DNA of 64,000 nt from positions 8,907,312 to 8,971,311 of the forward strand of contig CM055211.1 of NCBI GenBank assembly GCA_029224185.1, read 5' to 3'. The position numbers and the translations under genes were made by a program. Numbering within the stretch: the first letter of the stretch is position 1; each line of letters begins with the position of its first letter. Below, one piece after another: positions 32,530 to 43,399 of this stretch. The stretch is from Karalla daura (lineage: Eukaryota > Chordata > Actinopteri > Chaetodontiformes > Leiognathidae). The notes beneath the pieces are model-generated. The model did no database searches. It was not told the origin of the DNA and saw only the letters and a program-made list of their open reading frames with translations.

Positions 32530-33070
32530 ATGCGCCCCCGCTATCACCGCTATCACATTGTAGCCACGTAACGTATCGCCAGCCCCGACCACCCTAAATA
32601 TACGGCCACGTTTTCGGCTAAATTAAGAAGGATTTTCCTCCACAATGAAGCTCGTCCCTTTCTGAGTGGCCCCGCACCAGGAAAACAATGACGGAAAACC
32701 CACAAAGCAAATGAGCCAGAGTGAGAAATTCCTCTTTTTTTTATCATTAAAGGGTGAACAAAATTACTCCCTTTTTCCCCCCTATTTCATGAATATTCTT
32801 CCACTTAGCGTTGGGATGAATCTGCAGGATTGTTCTCGGAGCTGATAAATGGCCGGCATGTGCGGTAATTTAGAAGCACGCATTAATCTCCAATCGCGGC
32901 CTAAGAAGGGAATAAATAGGGAGCCGGAAAAAAAGGTAATTGATACCCAGAGCGAACGGGCAGAGCCCCCCGAAAAAGTTCCAGCCCAGGCCATCATCTG
33001 CCTTATTAATTGCACAAACCGAGCCGAGGAAAGTGCTTTTGTTTTAACTCTCCATTCACACGTGATTAAG
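32530..33070. promoter_or_regulatory. Candidate conserved non-coding block, about 540 bp
   Basis: The longest clearly repeat-free block in the middle of the window. It contains GCTAAATTAAG, GGTAATTTAGAAGCACGCATTAATC, GGTAATTGATACC and TTATTAATTGC words, all homeodomain-like. A 112-codon minus-strand frame (32782-33120) overlaps it without splice sites or family motifs. Compatible with a developmental enhancer. Confidence 0.42.
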
Positions 33071-33125
33071 TAAAAGTGAAGTGAAGGAAGAAGCTCAGAG
33101 AAACTGTCAGCTGTCATCAAAAAAC

Positions 33126-33160
33126 AGAGGAGGAGGAGGAGGAGGAGGAGGAGGAGGAAG
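33126..33160. repeat. (AGG)n microsatellite
   Basis: About 11 AGG units. Confidence 0.95.
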
Positions 33161-33378
33161 GCTGCTCTTCACTGGAGTCTTAATTCATTAGTGGATCAGG
33201 GATTTGCTAACTTCAGACCTAATCACGCGGCCAGTTTTTCCTCTTTTTTTTGTCCCACTGATGGTTTATATTTCTGTCTGTGACTGATTTGTATTTTATT
33301 GTATTCTGGGATAATCCGGCACAATGTGACCAAACGGGCTTTGAGGGAGTAGAGGACGGAGAGAGGACGCAGCTGCCT

Positions 33379-33382
<4 letters not shown>

Positions 33383-33411
<29 letters not shown>
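33383..33411. repeat. (CGTCCT)n hexanucleotide repeat
   Basis: Five CGTCCT units. Confidence 0.93.
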
Positions 33412-33687
33412 CCCTCGTTGTTGTTGTTGTGCTGCAGGCACAACGACCAGTCGCTCTCCTGCCTCCGCTCCCACAGCTCCCAGTTCACCTAGCACCTCCA
33501 CAGAGCTGGCACAGCCACCTCGCACTGGTCCCTCACCAGTCCCTGTCTGCATGCTTTTTGTGAGGATTTCTACCCTTCCTCTCCTCCTCCTCCTCATCAT
33601 CACTTCCTGTTGTGAAATTGAAATATTTAAAGGTGATAAATGACGCTTGTGGAGCAGTTCTTGCACCAGGTCCACATTAACACATCA

Positions 33688-33795
33688 TTCAGGCTTTATA
33701 ATCTTTATTTAAAGGCACAGAAAGGTTCACAGTCCACACCTTTACACATGTGACACAACCATAATCCCATAACCTAATTACATGTGTGTCCTGAT
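33688..33795 (-). repeat. Possible interspersed-repeat or 3' end fragment
   Basis: GGCTTTATAATCTTTATTTAAAGG resembles the 3' tail of fish short interspersed repeats. It equally resembles a minus-strand transcript end, since AATAAA lies at 33704-33709 on that strand. No coding exon was found upstream on the minus strand. Confidence 0.25.
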
Positions 33796-33916
33796 GAAAC
33801 GCCCTGGGAGAGTGCCTCCTTTGATATTAGTTTTTATGCTCTTCCTGAAGATTTTCAACCCCTATTATCATATCCTGAATAATCCTGTTTAGCAGCAAAT
33901 CTGCTACACTTCATAC

Positions 33917-33960
33917 GTATATGTATATATATACATATGTATATATATACATATATGGAT
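33917..33960. repeat. AT/GTAT palindromic tract
   Basis: Alternating TATGTATA/TATACATA words form overlapping perfect palindromes, the longest being ATATGTATATATATACATAT. Cruciform-prone. Confidence 0.9.
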
Positions 33961-33994
33961 AAATATGTATTAAAATCTAGTTGCTAGAATACTG

Positions 33995-34002
33995 TATAAA
34001 AG
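33995..34002 (+). promoter_or_regulatory. TATA-box-like TATAAAAG
   Basis: Exact TATAAAAG just after the AT palindrome. No initiator or transcript evidence is visible, and AT-rich context makes chance likely. Confidence 0.2.
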
Positions 34003-34379
34003 TGCAACATCGTCCAGAGGATTGCACAGCTGGATGAGAGGACCGAGGTCGAGAGGAAAGGTCAGGTCACACACTTTGACAGACGTGTTTTAAGGCGGTA
34101 TTACAAAGTTGTAGTTCTTTCTTTTTCAACAAACACGGACGCTCGGATGCTGAAAACCCGGAAAACGTCCGGGCGGAAAGTTGAGAAGCCGAGCGGACCG
34201 TGAAACTGAACGTTTGCTCTCTGTGAGAAACTTGAAATGTGAAGACCCCTCAGACACGGACGAAAAAAAGAAAAAAATCATACTTCTCCCTTAATTTGTA
34301 TTGATGGCCTGGAAGAAACCAGCGTGCTTTGCAGTTCTGGAAGGGGGAAGATGTTTAAGTGGAGATTAATTCAAATTTC

Positions 34380-34560
34380 TGCTTGCTCAGTACTTGTAAA
34401 ACTAAAGCAATTTATATTCCTTCTCTTAACGATCCCCCCTTTCTCTGATTGCGGTAATGTAATCTAATTGTAATTATGATACTATCTGAATCATGCAGAC
34501 CTTAACATGATTGGAGCTACTCATTGCATTAAAAACTAATTTTTGAATAATGATGAAAGG
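34380..34560. promoter_or_regulatory. Candidate conserved non-coding element
   Basis: Repeat-free AT-rich block with GTAATGTAATCTAATTGTAATTATG, whose core homeodomain words repeat within 30 bases, followed by CATTGCATTAAAAAC. No frame of interest. Confidence 0.38.
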
Positions 34561-34627
34561 AGCACTGGAAAATGTGGAAGTATTACATTTTTTCTTTATC
34601 TCTGTTTTGTGCCGGGATCTTGTTCTC

Positions 34628-34770
34628 GCCCCCCCCCCCCCTCGTCTCCCCCACGCCTACAGTCATAGTTCTGGTATAAATGACAAGGAGGAGTGGATCC
34701 AAAGAGGGGAGGGAGGAGGTGTAAGGAAGGAGAGGGGGAGGAGGGAGGAGGAGGGGGGAGAAGGATGGGA
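34628..34770. repeat. C-run and GGGGA purine tract
   Basis: C12 run at 34629-34641 and an irregular GGA/GGGGA tract at 34705-34765. Confidence 0.85.
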
Positions 34771-34898
34771 AACGGACCACCCCAATTAAACGTATCAGGC
34801 TCATCAGTGGCTGCGGGATAGCGGCGAACAAGTTCAGTGTCGTCCCACGAGGTTCAGCTTATCGCTACATGTGCCTCCTACGCTGCACCTCACCCAGG

Positions 34899-34952
34899 AG
34901 GAGGGGGGAGGAGGAGGAGGAGGAGGAGGAGGAGGGAGGAGGGAGGGGGGAG
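34899..34952. repeat. (GGA)n microsatellite
   Basis: About ten GGA units with GGGAGG borders. Confidence 0.93.
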
Positions 34953-35118
34953 TCTGCAGAGACTCTAACAAACAGGCCGTGTTTCTTACGTATGTCTGGA
35001 GCAGTCCTAACAGGATGAGGAAGGTGCTGCACCTGCACTCTCGCCTCCAAACTCCTCGTCTTCTTATCGGAATGAGACTCGAGGCTCAATCTCATTAGAG
35101 CGGGCCGAGGTGAGAGCT

Positions 35119-35151
35119 AGGGGGGGTGGGGGGGGGTAGGGGGGGGGGGGC
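35119..35151 (+). repeat. G-run cluster
   Basis: G6-G11 runs separated by T or TA. Quadruplex-prone. Confidence 0.9.
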
Positions 35152-35590
35152 TGGTCACACGGCTGGAGGTAAAAGCATTTAGCGTATGAAATGAGGCGCT
35201 AATGCAGCCGGGCCGGCTGTGAAAGTCCCGACACGGTGCAGAGTTAGATAAGTTACCTGCACCGCCCCGGCTGCTGCTCACAGGTACGGCCGCTCCGGCC
35301 GGAACAAATCCACAGGATCAGGAAAAAAAAACCTCCCGGGAAAATCCTCCAGGCTCCCCAATCACATTTGGCAGCTTGGAGGAAACACGTCGTGACCCTC
35401 GCTGAACTCAGGTGGCGAGAAAAACCCGAATCAGAGCAGACAGAAACGTCCAGGCTGCAGGATGTGGCTTCTCCCTGGAGCTAAACGCTACAGACTCACA
35501 TAGAAACACAACGCTTAGACACAAATAACAGAGCAATACATTCTACGATGCTGGCTAGAGCACCGAGAGGAAACTGAGGCACTGTCATAC
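35152..35590. other. Unique sequence, no gene seen
   Basis: GC-balanced single-copy sequence. Nothing coding or structural recognised. Confidence 0.5.
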
Positions 35591-35593
35591 AAA

Positions 35594-35640
35594 CCAATCA
35601 AATCAAGCTTTATTTGTGTCACAATTTTTATGATTTCCAC
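35594..35640. repeat. Fish interspersed-repeat remnant
   Basis: CAATCAAATCAAGCTTTATTTGTGTCAC matches the widespread teleost repeat signature in which TCAA(A)TCAA is followed by CTTTATTTGTATAGCAC. Only a short piece is present. Family naming needs a repeat library. Confidence 0.5.
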
Positions 35641-35828
35641 CATAAAAAAACAACAAATAACGAAGGCAATCCCATAGATGTGCTTTCCAAATATAGATAT
35701 AGATGCATAGAATCAGGATTCTGCAGCTTGTAGTAACGAAGCATCAATATCACCTAAAGTTGACACTTAATGTCCTCTCAACAGAGTCCGAGCCTCCTCG
35801 TCCCACTATCTCTAACAGTGGCTGTGGG

Positions 35829-35910
35829 GTGTGTGTGTGTGTGTGTGTGACTGGGCCCTGGTAAAACACCCCCCCCCCACCCCCACCCCCGCCCCCACCC
35901 TGCCCCCCCC
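35829..35910. repeat. (GT)n and C-rich tract
   Basis: GT at 35829-35850 and CCCCCACCCCC units at 35870-35910. Confidence 0.92.
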
Positions 35911-36050
35911 AGCAGTGGAAATCCATCTGTGCATGTATTTCTCTTCCCTCCGAACAGCCACACTCAGCTCGCTGAGCCGTGGCAAACACGCACACTGATC
36001 TGCGGCGATTCGCCCTCTCTCTGCCACCTGGGTGCTGCTCTGGCTCCCAG

Positions 36051-36112
<62 letters not shown>
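36051..36112. repeat. (GT)n microsatellite, about 30 units
   Basis: Perfect GT repeat. His/Thr- or Cys/Val-repeat frames across it are artefacts. Confidence 0.97.
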
Positions 36113-36479
36113 ATTTGTGTGCTGAGGGCATGAGCCATGTTTTCCTCCGGAGAAGAGAAGAGCAAACACGCTCTGTGTGTGTGTGTGTTTTCTCCCCTTA
36201 AAGATGTCAGAGGAGGTAGAGAGTGTGAAGTGTCGTCAGATCTTCCCCTGAATTATTTGTAATAAAGCGCGAGTTAGTTTAGATTAGAAAAAAAAAGAGT
36301 TTTTGTGTGCAGCAGAGCTTTACAGTACAGTAAATCAGGACTAATGAAGAGAGAGTCAAGAGTAAAATTAGCAGAAAGTCAAACGGAGCTTTTGATTTTT
36401 CGGTTGCTTCACAGTAATTTAAAAGACTTTCCTTCTTCTTTTTTCTCCTCTCCAGTTTGTGTTCTGATAGCGAGGCCGC

Positions 36480-36680
36480 CACGTGTCTCTAATTGGAAAA
36501 AAAGCAGAGAAAGTGATTAAAAAGGAGCGTTTCCACGTGTGATAACAACAATAACCAGGTGATAAACACATCAAACCGGCCTCATCAATATGCAAATGAG
36601 TCATAACAGCCATTAAAGGTTAATTCCTGCCACACGTTTTGATCTATAAAAGGTCGAGTTTGGTTAACATTTACCAGGTA
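36480..36680 (+). promoter_or_regulatory. Octamer + TATA promoter-like block
   Basis: Octamer ATGCAAAT at 36590-36597 lies 48 bases upstream of a consensus TATAAAAG at 36645-36652, which predicts initiation near 36675. CCATTAAAGGTTAATT lies between. The order octamer then TATA is that of POU-driven promoters such as histone H2B and immunoglobulin genes, but neither gene lies downstream. The CTC repeat begins at about 36698. It could be a non-coding promoter or an enhancer that happens to contain a TATA word. Confidence 0.35.
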
Positions 36681-36697
36681 GAAACACCCGCACGCTC

Positions 36698-36719
36698 CTC
36701 CTCCTCCTCCTCCTCCTCC
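36698..36719. repeat. (CTC)n microsatellite
   Basis: Seven CTC units about 25 bases downstream of the predicted start site. Confidence 0.92.
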
Positions 36720-37188
36720 GTCTCCTCTCTATCTCAGGAGGTAATTTAGCTCCTGTGGAGAGGAGCGATAATCTCCCTCGCTCTCCACCTCTGAAAGGAG
36801 CCGTCCTCTAAGGCGACCTGTCCGCCGCTCCTTGTTCCCTCTGATTGGAGGAGCGCTGACATATGGAGCCGCTCGTAATCTGCAGAGAGCCTCCATTCAC
36901 ACGTGAATGTCTGATTCACACGCACACACAGAGCCGTAGGTGTAATTTACTGATGATACCAATCTAACCTCATTGTATTTCCTTAAGTACCCGGGAATTA
37001 GTTTCGGAGGAGCTGCGCGGGGTTTCATGGAGCGCGCAGGGGTCACAGGAGAGCCAGAGCCTTGATGAGACGGGATGATCAGGTTCTGTCTCTCTTAAGC
37101 CTCGAGGGTTTCCTCTCTGCTCACTATTAAAGACTGCCTGATTGGACTCTGGACACCCTGCAGATGTTACCAGCTGGCAACAAAAAAA

Positions 37189-37245
37189 AGAGAGAGAGAG
37201 ACAGAGAGAGACAGAGAGAGAGAGAGTAAAATAAAGAGAGAGAGA
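37189..37245. repeat. (GA)n microsatellite, interrupted
   Basis: GA units broken by GAC and AATAAA. Confidence 0.9.
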
Positions 37246-37379
37246 GGGGGAAGTCGCTGTTTCCTAAACGCAGATAATAGAACTAAAACAGTTAACGTAT
37301 GTTCAGATGTGAAGGAATCTGCATTAAAAGGATGCAAACGTGGAGGAAGACGCATAGAATAAGAAGATAGCAACAGGAA

Positions 37380-37582
37380 GACTAGAATAGAAAAGAATAG
37401 AATAGAATCCGTCTTTATTTGGGATTTATAGCAATGCAGGAGAGTAAATAGAACTAGTTCTGTAGAACTGTGAGTGAATGAATGGATGAATGGATGTGGT
37501 CTACTGGGAGCAGAGCTGGAAGAAGAGTAGAATGAAATAGAATAGAATAGAATAGAATGTAAATGCTATTATTTACATTCTA
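37380..37582. repeat. (TAGAA)n repeats with flanking repeat remnant
   Basis: AGAATAGAATAGAATCCGTCTTTATT at 37388-37421 and a second (TAGAA)n at 37529-37557. This arrangement is typical of fish short interspersed elements ending in ATAGAATAG...CTTTATT. The second run ends in a hairpin with TAGAATGTAAAT (37553-37564) and ATTTACATTCTA (37571-37582) as perfect 12-bp arms around GCTATT. Confidence 0.6.
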
Positions 37583-38090
37583 TTACATAGCGATAAAGTG
37601 GACGGTCTGTGCATTAGGTCAGCAGAGCAGCAACAGATGAGAACAAAAACATGAGTGAGTGGACGAATGGATGGATGGAGCAGAGCTGGAAGCAGAGGAA
37701 GGAGGAGGAGGAGGAGGAGAAGAGGAGGAGAGGAGGAGTGAAAACAATTAAAAGTGAGTTTTCGGGGCCTGCGTGTCAATTAAGTGGGCCCTGGCTGAGC
37801 AGTCAGGAGGCCACGCAGGAGGAGAGGTGGGACTGAAGGAGAACGGGAAAAAATCCCTGCGGTATCTTAGCAACAGCCTCCCTCCTCCTCCCCCTCCTCC
37901 TCCCCCCTCCTCCTCCTCCTCAACATGTCAGAAACCTTTGCCCCCCTCCGGCTCCAGGAGGCGCAGGCAAAGTTTCCCTAGGTGTCTTTTACACCAGAGC
38001 TGCCGCCTGATTGGCTGAGCCCCTCCGCTGGCTGTCAGCCGCCTCCCTTAAGGGAACCTGGCAGATCTCAGCGAGGAGGAGAAAAAAAAC

Positions 38091-38150
38091 ACAGGAGGAA
38101 GGATGGAGGGATGGAGGAGGAGAGGGGGAGAGAGAGAGAGAGAGAAAAAA
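38091..38150. repeat. Purine-rich (GGA/GA)n tract
   Basis: GGATGGAGG units, then GA at 38127-38145. Similar GGGGA tracts at 38268-38315 and 38390-38448. Confidence 0.85.
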
Positions 38151-38559
38151 AAATCAATTTTAAGCTCACATGCCCCACTGGGTGCCAAAGCCACTTCGGG
38201 GATACTGAAGGATGCCCGAGTTGACAGGATTTGACTTCCAGAGGTAGAGAGGTGACAAACTCTATCAGGGAGGGGGGAGGAGGGGGGGAGGAGGGGGGAG
38301 CAGAGGGGAGGGCAGACCTGTATCCGGGGGACGTCTGACCTGCCGCCACATTCAACCTATCTGCAGGAGAGCTGCAGCCCAGGAGGTACCACAGGGGAGG
38401 AGGGGGGAGGAGAGAGGAGAGAGGGAGGGAGAGAGGGGAGAAAAAAAAGTGGCAGAATTCAGGGGTGTAAATGATGAATTACTTTTCATCAAGTGAAGGG
38501 AAACATACTCCGGAACAATCCAGAAAACGGAGCAGGGAGACTCTGACCTCGTGCTTCAG

Positions 38560-38700
38560 AGCAGCCAATATCTTCATTCAAGAAGACAACCATGAAATTA
38601 CACAGAAAATGGGATTGTCATGAGCGGGCCCTTGAAAATCTCGGTGTACAGTCATTATGGCGTAGGAAAAGAGCCTTCATCCACACATCATACCCCGCAA
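38560..38700. promoter_or_regulatory. Candidate conserved non-coding element
   Basis: Repeat-free block CAGCCAATATCTTCATTC through GTACAGTCATTATGG, ending at a GT microsatellite. The CCAAT word could bind NF-Y. Weakly supported. Confidence 0.33.
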
Positions 38701-38703
38701 GAG

Positions 38704-38705
<2 letters not shown>

Positions 38706-38745
<40 letters not shown>
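38706..38745. repeat. (GT)n microsatellite
   Basis: About 19 GT units. Confidence 0.96.
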
Positions 38746-38746
<1 letters not shown>

Positions 38747-38918
38747 TGCTGGGACGGCTGCTCCAGAACGAGCGGGTCGGGGTTGGTTTAATTTTCCTCG
38801 TTTCCTCTCTCTGAAATGTTCTACCTACACCGTGTTCACGTCCACACTCGTCCTCCGAGGAGTGTTAACAAATGTTGGCGAGGAGGTGTAATTAAAGGGA
38901 GAGATGGCGCTTTCTCCG

Positions 38919-38977
38919 CTCACACACACGCACACACACACACACACACACACGCACACACACACACACGCGTGTGC
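38919..38977. repeat. (CA)n microsatellite with CG steps
   Basis: CA run with four CG steps, ending in the palindrome CACACGCGTGTG. Confidence 0.95.
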
Positions 38978-39500
38978 AAGTAGAAAGGTTTCGCGAACAG
39001 ATGCATGCGAGGCGAACACGCCGCCTAATGAGCAATCAAATAATAATTAGGAGAGCCAAAGCAGAGGGAAAGTGAGCGAGGCTCCCCGTACAAGATGTTC
39101 AGGTTAAACTCAAATAAATAAAACGTGAAATAAATAAATAAATAAAGATTAAAAAATAAAGCAAGTTTTTCAACACAAACGGAAAAACTGGTTGTCGTCT
39201 CCGAGACACGTAGCGACGGGTGTAAAAATGTGCTCCCGAGGACTTTTAAAAGCTGCTTTAATTGACTCCTCGTGTGGAGCTTCATTTACATGACAAATAA
39301 CGTCATTAGAAAGATGGAGGCGAGACCTGAGAGAGGGAGAGAGAGAGGGAGAGGGGGGGGGAGAGAGAGGAGGATGCTGGGATGCATCCTCAGGTGACTT
39401 CCTCTCCTAACTCCTACACAGAGTCACGTTTCGCCTGCAAGTTCAGCTTCTGTTCCTCTCTGAGTGATGGACGTGTTTTGGAGACGTTTTTTTTTTAGGC
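38978..39500. other. Unique AT-leaning sequence
   Basis: Contains AAATAAATAAATAAATAAA at 39129-39147 and GA/G tracts at 39330-39371. No gene seen. Confidence 0.5.
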
Positions 39501-39504
39501 CTCA

Positions 39505-39537
39505 GAAGAAGAAGAAGAAGAAGAAGAAGAAGAAGAC
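39505..39537. repeat. (GAA)n microsatellite
   Basis: About 11 GAA units. Confidence 0.95.
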
Positions 39538-39796
39538 GCCTGATTAACAAAGCCATTTTTGAGTCATGAATTACACATGCCGAGGATTTTTCCGTGGGGT
39601 CCTGACAAAAGGTGCCTGTGGCCGGCGAGAGATATGCGGCCTGGGGCGGGCGTCTGAGCGTCACACTGAAGTTATAGATCCACAAACAACAGATCCATTG
39701 TCCGCTCCGCCTGAATGACGTGCTTCATGGAGGCAGAGAGGGGAAAAGTTTAGGACAATCCTGTTTACGATGGGAGCTGCAATCTAGTCAGGGAGG

Positions 39797-39833
39797 AGGA
39801 GGAGGAGGAGGAGGAGGAGGAGGAGGAGGAGGG
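39797..39833. repeat. (GGA)n microsatellite
   Basis: About 12 GGA units ending in GGGGGG. Confidence 0.95.
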
Positions 39834-40029
39834 GGGAGCGAGAGGCTATCTCCAAACCTTGAATGCCGTCTGTGCTCTCAAAGCGAGGAATTAACGAGAC
39901 GTAGAGAGAGAAAAAAAAGAGAAAAAAACGAGAAAAAAATCAGGTCTGCGTGTCGGGGGAAGCGACGTGTCGGTGGAAAGTATTTTGAAGGATCTGTAAT
40001 TTTCAAAGTGCTCTGCATTTAAATGTCCC

Positions 40030-40300
40030 TTTTATTCCTAAACAGCCTTAAGACACTTTTCAAACTGCTCGATTCACATAATTAGATGGGGCCAACAGAT
40101 GACTCTCTCTCTGAGCCACACAGCCATTAGAAAGGGGGTCATTCTCTCGGCAGAATGGCCACTGTTCTCACTTGTCATTAATTTGCCACTTCAAAGCAGC
40201 GAGAGCATGTGACGCCGCCGACAAATGAAATAAGTTACACTTATCTCAAACAGCCGCCATTACAGCTGCAAACTTTTCAACTCCAATCACACTCTCGCTC
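40030..40300. promoter_or_regulatory. Candidate conserved non-coding element
   Basis: Repeat-free block with ATAATTAGATGGGGCC, GTCATTAATTTGCCAC and AGCCATTAGAAAGG. No spliced frame. Confidence 0.38.
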
Positions 40301-40351
40301 CTTCTTCTCTTTTTTCTCTCCCTCTCATGTCCTCCAGTCGAGAGGAAAAAG

Positions 40352-40355
<4 letters not shown>

Positions 40356-40435
<80 letters not shown>
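40356..40435. repeat. (GA)n microsatellite, about 40 units
   Basis: Longest GA run in the window, essentially perfect. Confidence 0.97.
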
Positions 40436-40439
<4 letters not shown>

Positions 40440-40616
40440 AAATCCGGATGTCACGGACGAGGCTTCGTTAGGAGCTGAACACCTTCGGCTTGTGACAGAA
40501 TCACCTGGATATTTTGAGCCTTTTAAACCGTCTTAAAACCTCTTGGTTTTCATGTAACAGAATATTTGATATCGCAGCTTTTTGTTATGATACGTCTCTC
40601 CTCTCTCCCCCCCTAC

Positions 40617-40661
40617 ACCTCCTCCTCCTCCTCCTCCTCCTCCTCCTCCTCCTCCTCCTCT
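40617..40661. repeat. (CTC)n microsatellite
   Basis: Fifteen CTC units. Confidence 0.97.
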
Positions 40662-41212
40662 CTGGACTTTGTACACTTTGTAGACGTTTGGTACAAATGC
40701 GCTTTATCTCCACTTTTTTTCTCTTTTAAACACAGAGTAGGTTGGTAGCGTAGCGCACTTAGCTTCCCTCTGCTTTATTGTCCCTTCAGGGGAAACTGGC
40801 CTTCCAGCAGCCATTAAAAATACAACAGAAGACGTGCTTCAAACAACTTATAAGACGAGATGAAGCTGCCTAAGAACACTGTTGCTTATCATTAAACAAT
40901 GATTAGAGGTCGAGCTCGTCTCCTCGCACACGTTGTGTAACACACACACACACGCACACACCCCCAACAAACACGTGTTTACCTATCTTAACACAGTCTT
41001 TTAGAGACCGTTTCTTCTTCTTCTTTTCTTTTCTCAGTGCTACATTTCTTTCCCTTTGAAATGTAACTGTTTAATCCTTTATTTAAAGCAGTCTGGGATC
41101 AGATCTGGTCTGCGCAGTTTCTAAAATGACACTCGAAGACGTCAGATGAAGTGGTTTTCGCTGGCGGCTTTCAGACGTGAGGCAGAGCCGGGGTCAGCAT
41201 CTTCTCCCCCTC

Positions 41213-41213
<1 letters not shown>

Positions 41214-41243
<30 letters not shown>
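41214..41243 (-). repeat. Poly(C) tract
   Basis: C run of about 27 bases. Confidence 0.95.
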
Positions 41244-41633
41244 ACCTCCCCCCGGGTGATAAATGCACCTCCTGATACATTATCTCCCTAACAAAGTGCA
41301 GACAGCTCCCGACAAGCCGAGCACAGAGTCGAGGGTCTGCGTCCGAGCGGGCGGCTCCTGCAGCCGGACACATGGGCGGCACATGGCGAAGAGCGAGGGA
41401 AACGTGGCGGTAATTTGTATATTTTGCTAAAGGTAACTCGCGTGTTATTCTGTTTACGCAACAGGATGTTTCAAGTGTTTCTGAACTTAATACAACGTGG
41501 ATATGTTGAAGTGGAGAAGGTGGGAGGGGCCCGCTTTGATCTGGACTGACTGCACGTCAGGGCTGCGTGGGGGGAGGGAATCATCTCGTCTGTGCTTCTC
41601 ACACACGTTCAGAACAATGTGTGTCTGTCCCAG

Positions 41634-41705
<72 letters not shown>
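41634..41705. repeat. (CA)n microsatellite, about 36 units
   Basis: Longest perfect CA run in the window. Confidence 0.97.
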
Positions 41706-41707
<2 letters not shown>

Positions 41708-41759
41708 CATCCTCCGTCTGCACTCCAAAAAATAAACCTTCAAAACGACTTAAAAATGT

Positions 41760-42240
41760 CACGTCAACTGTGTTCGATAACTCCTCACATCCTCAGGTTT
41801 AAATGAGCGAGTCTGTTCTATTTACACTGGATAGAGCAATCTAGGTACGTTTTGCAATTAAAATGTTGCAAGAAAATGATCATCAACTTAGCGGTAAACT
41901 CTATAAAGCTGCCTTGATAAAGTCTGAAATGTCACTTCTACACTTGAACGTCACTCACACTCAGAAAAAGTCACTTCAAGTTGCAAAAAGTTGCAAAAAA
42001 CGATCTCTGTTTTTAGCCGGTTTCAGCATATTGTTCTAACTAGGTTAGGCTAGTTAAGTTGCATAATCTCAACTCACTCCTTATGTATTTGATGAAGAAA
42101 CTGAACACGGTTGACAGAACATTTTTAACCCATTCTGAGGATTTATTCTGTTCATTGTACCTGACTTTTCGAGCTCTTCACATTCACCAAACGTTTCTAA
42201 GTCGTTGTGAGGATCTGTTTTTTCGAGTGTTGCCTCCACT
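41760..42240. repeat. Old interspersed-repeat remnant, copy A
   Basis: TCAGGTTTAAATGAGCGAG (41793-41811), TGTTTTTAGC (about 42009) and AGTTAAGTTGCATAATCTC (42052-42070) recur in the same order and orientation at 57707-57812. The shorter motifs AGTTGCAAAAA and CATTCTGAGGATTTA also occur near 20.95, 30.9, 46.95 and 55.7 kb. Family unknown to me. Confidence 0.55.
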
Positions 42241-42579
42241 CATAATATCCCTTTGTCAGCTCCGTAGCCGCTACCACCGAGGTTCCAATCCCGCCAAGGT
42301 TTCCTCTTTCCTCTTTCCTCTCCCCCGAAATGTTTGAAACGCTATCAAAGAGTTGGCGTCCTCATCAAAGAGGTAAAACTTTAAAGGGTTCCACCTTTCT
42401 CCCACCCCGCCTCCTCTGCCTTTAATCTGGCAGGGGTTTGGCAGTCAAAGGTAAATAAGTGTGAAATGGGACATGTGTTTTCCATCCTCTCCCTTTGTCA
42501 CACATGTTCTCCTCTCTCCCCGTGATTAACATTCCACCTACTCCAGGTCTTTCTCTCTCGCTCTCCTCCCTCTCTCTCT

Positions 42580-42985
42580 CTCTCTCTCTTCTCTTTTCTT
42601 GGCGATCCGAGCGCCTCGCTCAGGTTCGGCCTGCCAAAAACACTCCCTGGCCACCTGGAATTACAGAGCTTTTCAAAGCCTACACATCCTGTCCATCTGA
42701 AATCCATTGAGCCTATCAGGAGCCCCCCCAACGCGCGGCATGACAAGATCCTGGCACCCGGTGTTTGTCCTGGAACGCCGGGCCGGCTCTGATCGACTGT
42801 TTATTGGTCTTCGTTAGACAGTGGTGATTATTTGAATAATAAGCCAACAAAGATGAATCCTCCTCCGAGTCGGGGCTGCGGTGCCAGTGGCAACATCTTG
42901 AGAACATCATGAGACAGGATAGAAAATAGGAAAATAGGGGGCAACAAATTTTTTCGGAATTACCCAGTTTGTGAGTCACATGGAA
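42580..42985. promoter_or_regulatory. Candidate conserved non-coding block
   Basis: Repeat-free after the CT tract at 42551-42600. Contains CCACCTGG E-box-like, AAATCCATTGAGCC, GTGGTGATTATTTGAATAATAAGCC and GGAATTACC words. No spliced frame. Confidence 0.33.
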
Positions 42986-43014
42986 GAGGAGAGAGGGTTG
43001 AAAACAAACAGGAT

Positions 43015-43017
<3 letters not shown>

Positions 43018-43046
<29 letters not shown>

Positions 43047-43054
43047 ACACACAG
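43018..43054. repeat. (CT)n(CA)n compound microsatellite
   Basis: CT units change to CA after CCC. Confidence 0.94.
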
Positions 43055-43399
43055 AGGCAGTTTTCATTCCCTTTAACTAAACCAAACCTCTGCTACTACT
43101 ACTCCTACTCCTACTACTGCTGCAGCTCCGTCTATTTATTTATCTGTGCTTCCCTGGACCCGTCACTCACACGCCTTCCCGTCTAAACCGCTCCAGACGT
43201 CCTCGCTGCTCGGCCGAGACGATGAAAGGCCGCTGATGAGGTTGTTACCGCGCCGCGGACCGCCCGCGCTCTCAGCCCTGAAACGTGACACACTCTGAGG
43301 CCCGGGCGTGTTTCAGCCGTGTCTGAGGCGTGTGCGGGCCCAGGCGTCATCACGGCTGAGGTGAAGTGACAGCGTCAAAGTTTTCCAAATGTTTTCCAT

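Noticed and set aside
33688..33795. 3' end of a minus-strand gene (AATAAA)
   Set aside because: No minus-strand coding exon lies in the following kilobases. The motif also fits a short interspersed repeat tail, so only a low-confidence repeat call was kept.
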